Below are positions 33,446 to 33,469 of a stretch of DNA of 33,469 nucleotides, piece by piece. Within the stretch, counting starts at the first letter, position 1; each line of letters begins with the position of its first letter. This DNA is from Desulfosporosinus sp. (GTDB lineage Bacteria; Campylobacterota; Campylobacteria; Campylobacterales; Arcobacteraceae): the NCBI GenBank assembly GCA_020719775.1, contig DYPS01000023.1, forward strand, positions 1 through 33,469, written 5' to 3'. Below the pieces are notes generated by a model, which saw only the letters and a program-made list of their open reading frames with translations, had not been told where the DNA came from and searched no databases. Made by a program: the position numbers and the translations under genes.

Positions 33446-33469
33446 GGGGTTGGGGTTGGGGTTGGGGTT
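33446..33469. repeat. Right telomere, G4T2 repeats
   Basis: Four GGGGTT units end the sequence, the mirror of the C4A2 units at the left end. Only 53 bases separate them from the stop codon of the last gene, so the 3' UTR and polyadenylation signal of that gene must be extremely short. Confidence 0.97.

Overview
This window looks like one complete macronuclear chromosome of a ciliate. It starts with C4A2 telomere repeats (1-38) and ends with G4T2 repeats (33446-33469). The DNA is AT-rich. The genes read through only if TAA and TAG are sense codons (best read as Gln) and TGA is the sole stop. The C4A2 telomere and this code suggest an oligohymenophorean. The uniform ~20-nt introns argue against Tetrahymena, and the telomere lacks the C4A2/C3A3 mix usual in Paramecium, so I do not name a genus.

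I reconstruct 20 genes filling about 90% of the chromosome, 13 on the minus strand and 7 on the plus strand. I support 20 small introns, 15 of them exactly 20 nt, with GTA at the 5' end (one GTATAA) and AG at the 3' end. In every model the spliced length is a whole number of codons. Most of the models are invisible to a standard-code ORF search.

Left part (269-5625, all minus): a divergent Skp1-like protein, a SAM-dependent methyltransferase, a small unknown protein, a two-EF-hand protein, and a calpain-like protein whose catalytic Cys and His are replaced. Next (6164-9767) come a CDPK-type kinase with four EF-hands (plus) and two small coiled-coil proteins on opposite strands.

Middle (9848-25972, all minus): NUDC; a SPEF2/CPC1-like central-apparatus protein; the U5 snRNP protein PRPF6; a probable CFAP97/hemingway-like protein; a 650-residue protein I do not recognise; and a 1562-residue protein with an N-terminal C2-like domain and a very long coiled coil.

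Right part (26366-33392): the BBSome subunit BBS2, a metallophosphoesterase and an HCF101/MRP-type Fe-S ATPase lie head to tail on the plus strand with 20 and 16 nt between coding regions. A CRC (tesmin/TSO1/LIN54) protein follows, then a tepsin-like ENTH/VHS protein (minus) and a small subtelomeric gene ending 53 nt before the telomere.

Several genes serve cilia or the cytoskeleton (SPEF2, BBS2, probably CFAP97-like, NUDC), as expected of a ciliate. I see no tRNA, rRNA, mobile element or CRISPR. There is no bacterial-style operon; each gene probably has its own very short promoter.
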